Origin: Acanthamoeba castellanii str. Neff
Taxonomy: Eukaryota > Discosea > Longamoebia > Acanthamoebidae
Reading direction: 5' to 3'
DNA: 33,296 bases
NCBI RefSeq assembly: GCF_000313135.1
Contig: NW_004457270.1
Span: forward strand, 48,753-82,048
In this document: in pieces, positions 31,209 through 33,296 of the stretch
How positions within the stretch are numbered: position 1 is the first letter of the stretch
Layout: each line of letters begins with the position of its first letter
Made by a program: the position numbers and the translations under genes
The notes under the pieces: model-generated
Told to the model about the DNA's origin: nothing
Seen by the model: only the letters and a program-made list of their open reading frames with translations
Database searches by the model: none

Positions 31209-31994
31209 GCGTGTGCGTGTGCGTGTGCGTGTGCGTGTGCGTGTGCGGTGTGTTGTGGCACGTACTTACGGAGCGAAGACCGAGGTATTGGTCTTCAGAG
31301 AAGAGGGCTGGGTGGCCATCGTCGTCCATGGTGGCGAGGTCATCGCGCCTGATGAAGGTAAAGAACGGGAACCCATGCTGCGTCCAGTCAGACTGTAACC
31401 AAAATGTCAGTGCTGATACATCATTGGCAAAAATGAAGAATGAAGCAAAAGAGAGCGAGAAATAACGAAGGGCAGCGCGTACGAGGTACTTCCACACGAT
31501 GTAGAGGTGCAGGTCGAGCCAGGCCAGTAGCTGCTCCTCGTGATCAGCATTCACTACAGGTTGAGCAGATGTCTCTCCCGCAGAGCGGGACAGCCGCTGG
31601 GCGCACTCGCGCCAGTGATCGGTGAACTGGGCGACATGCAACGAATCAGCGTAGTGTAAAATTTGCAAGATGTTCTGGTATACCTGGAAGGCCAAGGCGA
31701 ACATGTGGGCTTTGATCTTCTGAGTGGGTTTGATGTTCTTGGCGTTGGTGTGGAGGGAGTAGACCCAGTTGTCCTCGTCGTCACGCACTGAAAGCTGGCC
31801 CAGGCGTCGAACCCACCACCAGAGCGAGTGGAAGCCATACCACTTGGTCAGGTGTGTGTAACACTTGCCCAAGTCCTCAAAGTGGACTCGTAAGGTCTCT
31901 CCTACACAAGAACATCAAAACACGACAAAATGTTATTGGCATGATGCAAATGTGAATGTGCAATGGTAGGAGAACCTGTCTCACTATAGCTCAT
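30372..31994 (-). CDS. Unrecognised five-exon protein, 408 aa
   Basis: Minus-strand exons 31994-31976, 31901-31483, 31392-31266, 31121-30894 and 30805-30372; phases close to 409 codons. The first coding exon is only 19 nt (MSYSET). The body is rich in Trp, Tyr and His and should be mostly helical: TKWYGFHSLWWWVRRLGQL, KAHMFALAFQVYQNILQIL, HEEQLLAWLDLHLYIVWKYL, EWQLQWTTRGYQAYLFW, TLARIGAMLTQIQTMLAG. The tail is highly acidic (EDNDEDEEDSEDDEDEE), then Arg/Thr-rich. No catalytic or zinc motif is seen, and I do not recognise the family. The exon 3 donor could instead be at 31282 (GTCTTC), shortening that exon. The intron between exons 3 and 4 is a large GT/CA repeat. Confidence 0.55.
31150..31257. 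repeat. (TG)n and (GTGTGC)n microsatellite in intron
   Basis: A tg-dinucleotide tract followed by gtgtgc hexamers fills the intron between exons 3 and 4 of the unrecognised gene. Confidence 0.9.
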
Positions 31995-32286
31995 GGTGGG
32001 GCTCTTGGTGAACCCAGCTATGGTTTAGTCAGGTGGTGATGAGTGTTTGGTTAGCATTTGTGTGCGGGGTACAGCTCCCTCGGTTGTTTGTCGAAACTCA
32101 TGCCGCTCACAGCTGGAAATTGAGCGCAGCGCTGTGTAGCCTAGCGCGAAGGAAGAACACGAAGAAGTAGTCGAAAAAGAGCACAAAAGAGAAGGAGGGG
32201 AGGACGAGGCAGACCCTGGAGCGACGTGATGTCGCCACTCTCGAGTGTTCGCCCTAAATGTTCGTAATTTCCGTTTTTTTCGTTTA

Positions 32287-32971
32287 CTAGAAGGAGACGA
32301 AGAGCGCGTAGAGGAGGAGGCCCAACCGAGCCGACCACGCCACGGTACGCAGCCAATTGGAGTTGATGAGCCATGCATGCACACGCAGGTCGAACTTACG
32401 CTCCAGCGATTTGTGGGCCGGCACTTGCCACAGCCTTACCAGACATTCGCCCAGACCTTCATCAGTTACTGCACAGAAGCGCACACGCATACGCACACAC
32501 GCGCCGCCACGCCACACGCACACACGCACACGCGCACGCAACACCGCACGCATGAGAGCGTAGGTACCAGGTGGAGAGCCAGATGGGCAGGAGGAGGACG
32601 AGTCCGATGTGGATGGGCAGGGAGGGCAGGCGCTGGGTGGGCACAAAGGCCAGGTAGAACCCCGAGAACAGCTCCAGCAAGAGGATCATGACCGCCGGCA
32701 GCATCACACGCTTCACATGCTGCTGCTCGTACGTCGTGTAGGCCTCACGACCCACGTACCGCAGCATCGGATAGTGTCCTGGTAATATATTATTGATTAT
32801 ATTATTTAAATTATTGATTATTCTATTTAATTCACTATTATTTGTTATACTTAGAAAATTGCGAAAAATAAATAGGGGTGGGGGGGTACCAATTTGCATG
32901 AACCAAATAATGGCGGTCATGAAGGCGGTGGTGGTGAGGTGCACCAAAAACATCAACACTTCGGCCGCCAT
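32287..32971 (-). CDS. Small four-helix membrane protein, 146 aa
   Basis: Minus-strand exons 32971-32890, 32778-32568 and 32434-32287; phases close to 147 codons. About four transmembrane helices: VLMFLVHLTTTAFMTAIIWF, VMLPAVMILLLELFSGFYLA, IHIGLVLLLPIWLSTWLW and a last one near LLLYALFVSF. Conserved-looking landmarks are QIGHYPMLRYVG, TTYEQQHVKR, VPAHKSLERKFD and NSNWLRTVAWSARLGLL. I recall a similar layout (WxxQxxHYP, YxxxHxxR, PxHxxL, NWxRTxAWxxR) in small uncharacterised bacterial membrane proteins; this is from memory, not a search. The repeated His residues near the membrane edge could bind a metal or cofactor. Function unknown. A start at 32980 is an in-frame alternative. Confidence 0.65.
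32481..32550. repeat. CACACGCGC-type repeat in intron
   Basis: cacgcacacacgcgc-like imperfect units in the intron between exons 2 and 3 of the four-helix protein gene. Confidence 0.6.
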
Positions 32972-33143
32972 GGCTGGCACTCACTAGGCCCACACAGTCC
33001 AGTACTCTCTGCCCCGCCCGGCAGCGTGTTTGGGTCCGTCACTGTGGCGACGGAGTTCCCTTCTCGGCTCTTTGGCGGAGGCGCATTTTGAACAAATGGA
33101 AAAGGTATAATTGAATTTGTATTTGAATTATCTGGAGGTTGCT

Positions 33144-33296
33144 CTACTCCTGGGATGATCTTATCTTGGCCACCTCAGCGAACACGCCCGGGTTGTCCCG
33201 GCCCAGCAACTCGACCACCTGACCCAACCCAAGCCGTCAGCTACCTATCAGGAGGTGAGGTGGGATCAAGCGCACCTCGGTGGCGAGGGACGAGAC
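33144..33296 (-). CDS. 3' end of a gene leaving the window
   Basis: Two phase-0 minus-strand pieces, 33296-33276 (VSSLATE) and 33218-33144 (VVELLGRDNPGVFAEVAKIRSSQE), joined by GAG|GTGCGC ... CAG|GTGGTC, with a TAG stop. The VVELL.RDNPGVF stretch looks like a helical repeat end. Too short to name. Confidence 0.5.

Noticed and set aside
31139..31465. Cys-Val repeat ORF
   Set aside because: A translation of the TG microsatellite in an intron.

Overview
This is a gene-dense nuclear window from an intron-rich protist. I infer an amoebozoan close to Acanthamoeba. The evidence is GC-rich exons, many 50-150 nt introns, introns richer in A/T or in CA/GT repeats, and a strong preference for GTAC at the 5' splice site (often G|GTACG or G|GTACC). 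The gene set also fits: a SAM-domain kinase with a tyrosine-kinase-like catalytic loop, a kelch/F-box remnant, a Rho-like fragment and PLAC8. The species is not proven. I rebuilt the exon chains by hand from splice sites, reading-frame phase and family motifs. For most genes the phases close exactly, so those models are fairly firm; the exceptions are stated in each entry.

Layout. 1-2381 (+): 3' part of a SAM plus protein kinase gene, with several frame breaks. 2476-3126 (-): small secreted coiled-coil protein. 3222-4973 (-): DXO/RAI1-like protein. 5112-8325 (-): nucleostemin/GNL3-type circularly permuted GTPase, whose intron 9 carries about 17 copies of a 9-bp repeat. 8609-9526 (-): intronless RING protein. 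10039-10717 (-): PLAC8 protein. 10910-11939 (+): METTL21-type methyltransferase. 11985-13978 (-): App1/DUF2183 phosphatidate phosphatase. 14554-18103 (+): 15-exon ERMARD/DUF4209-like protein with two RX4H motifs. 18232-18621 (-): intronless SnoaL/NTF2-like protein. 18907-20567 (+): CruF-type carotenoid biosynthesis membrane protein. 20810-24139 (+): 12-exon voltage-sensing phosphatase (voltage sensor, PTEN-type phosphatase, C2). 24248-25928 (-): TMEM164 family. About 26555-27331 (+): broken kelch/F-box remnant. 27763-29776 (-): secreted proteinase K-like subtilase. About 29973-30348 (+): C-terminal fragment of a Rho-like GTPase ending in a CAAX box. 30372-31994 (-): unrecognised five-exon protein. 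32287-32971 (-): small four-helix membrane protein. 33144-33296 (-): 3' end of a gene that leaves the window.

There are no operons; the genes are independent transcription units with short spacers. Several act on membranes or lipids (App1, the voltage-sensing phosphatase, CruF, TMEM164), but I see no evidence that they form one pathway. The item most worth following is the voltage-sensing phosphatase, with an unusually sparse S4 and a long serine/acidic insertion in its C2 region. Next are the ERMARD-like protein with paired HEPN-type motifs and the DXO-like protein with an altered catalytic motif. No tRNA, rRNA, CRISPR array or intact transposon was seen.
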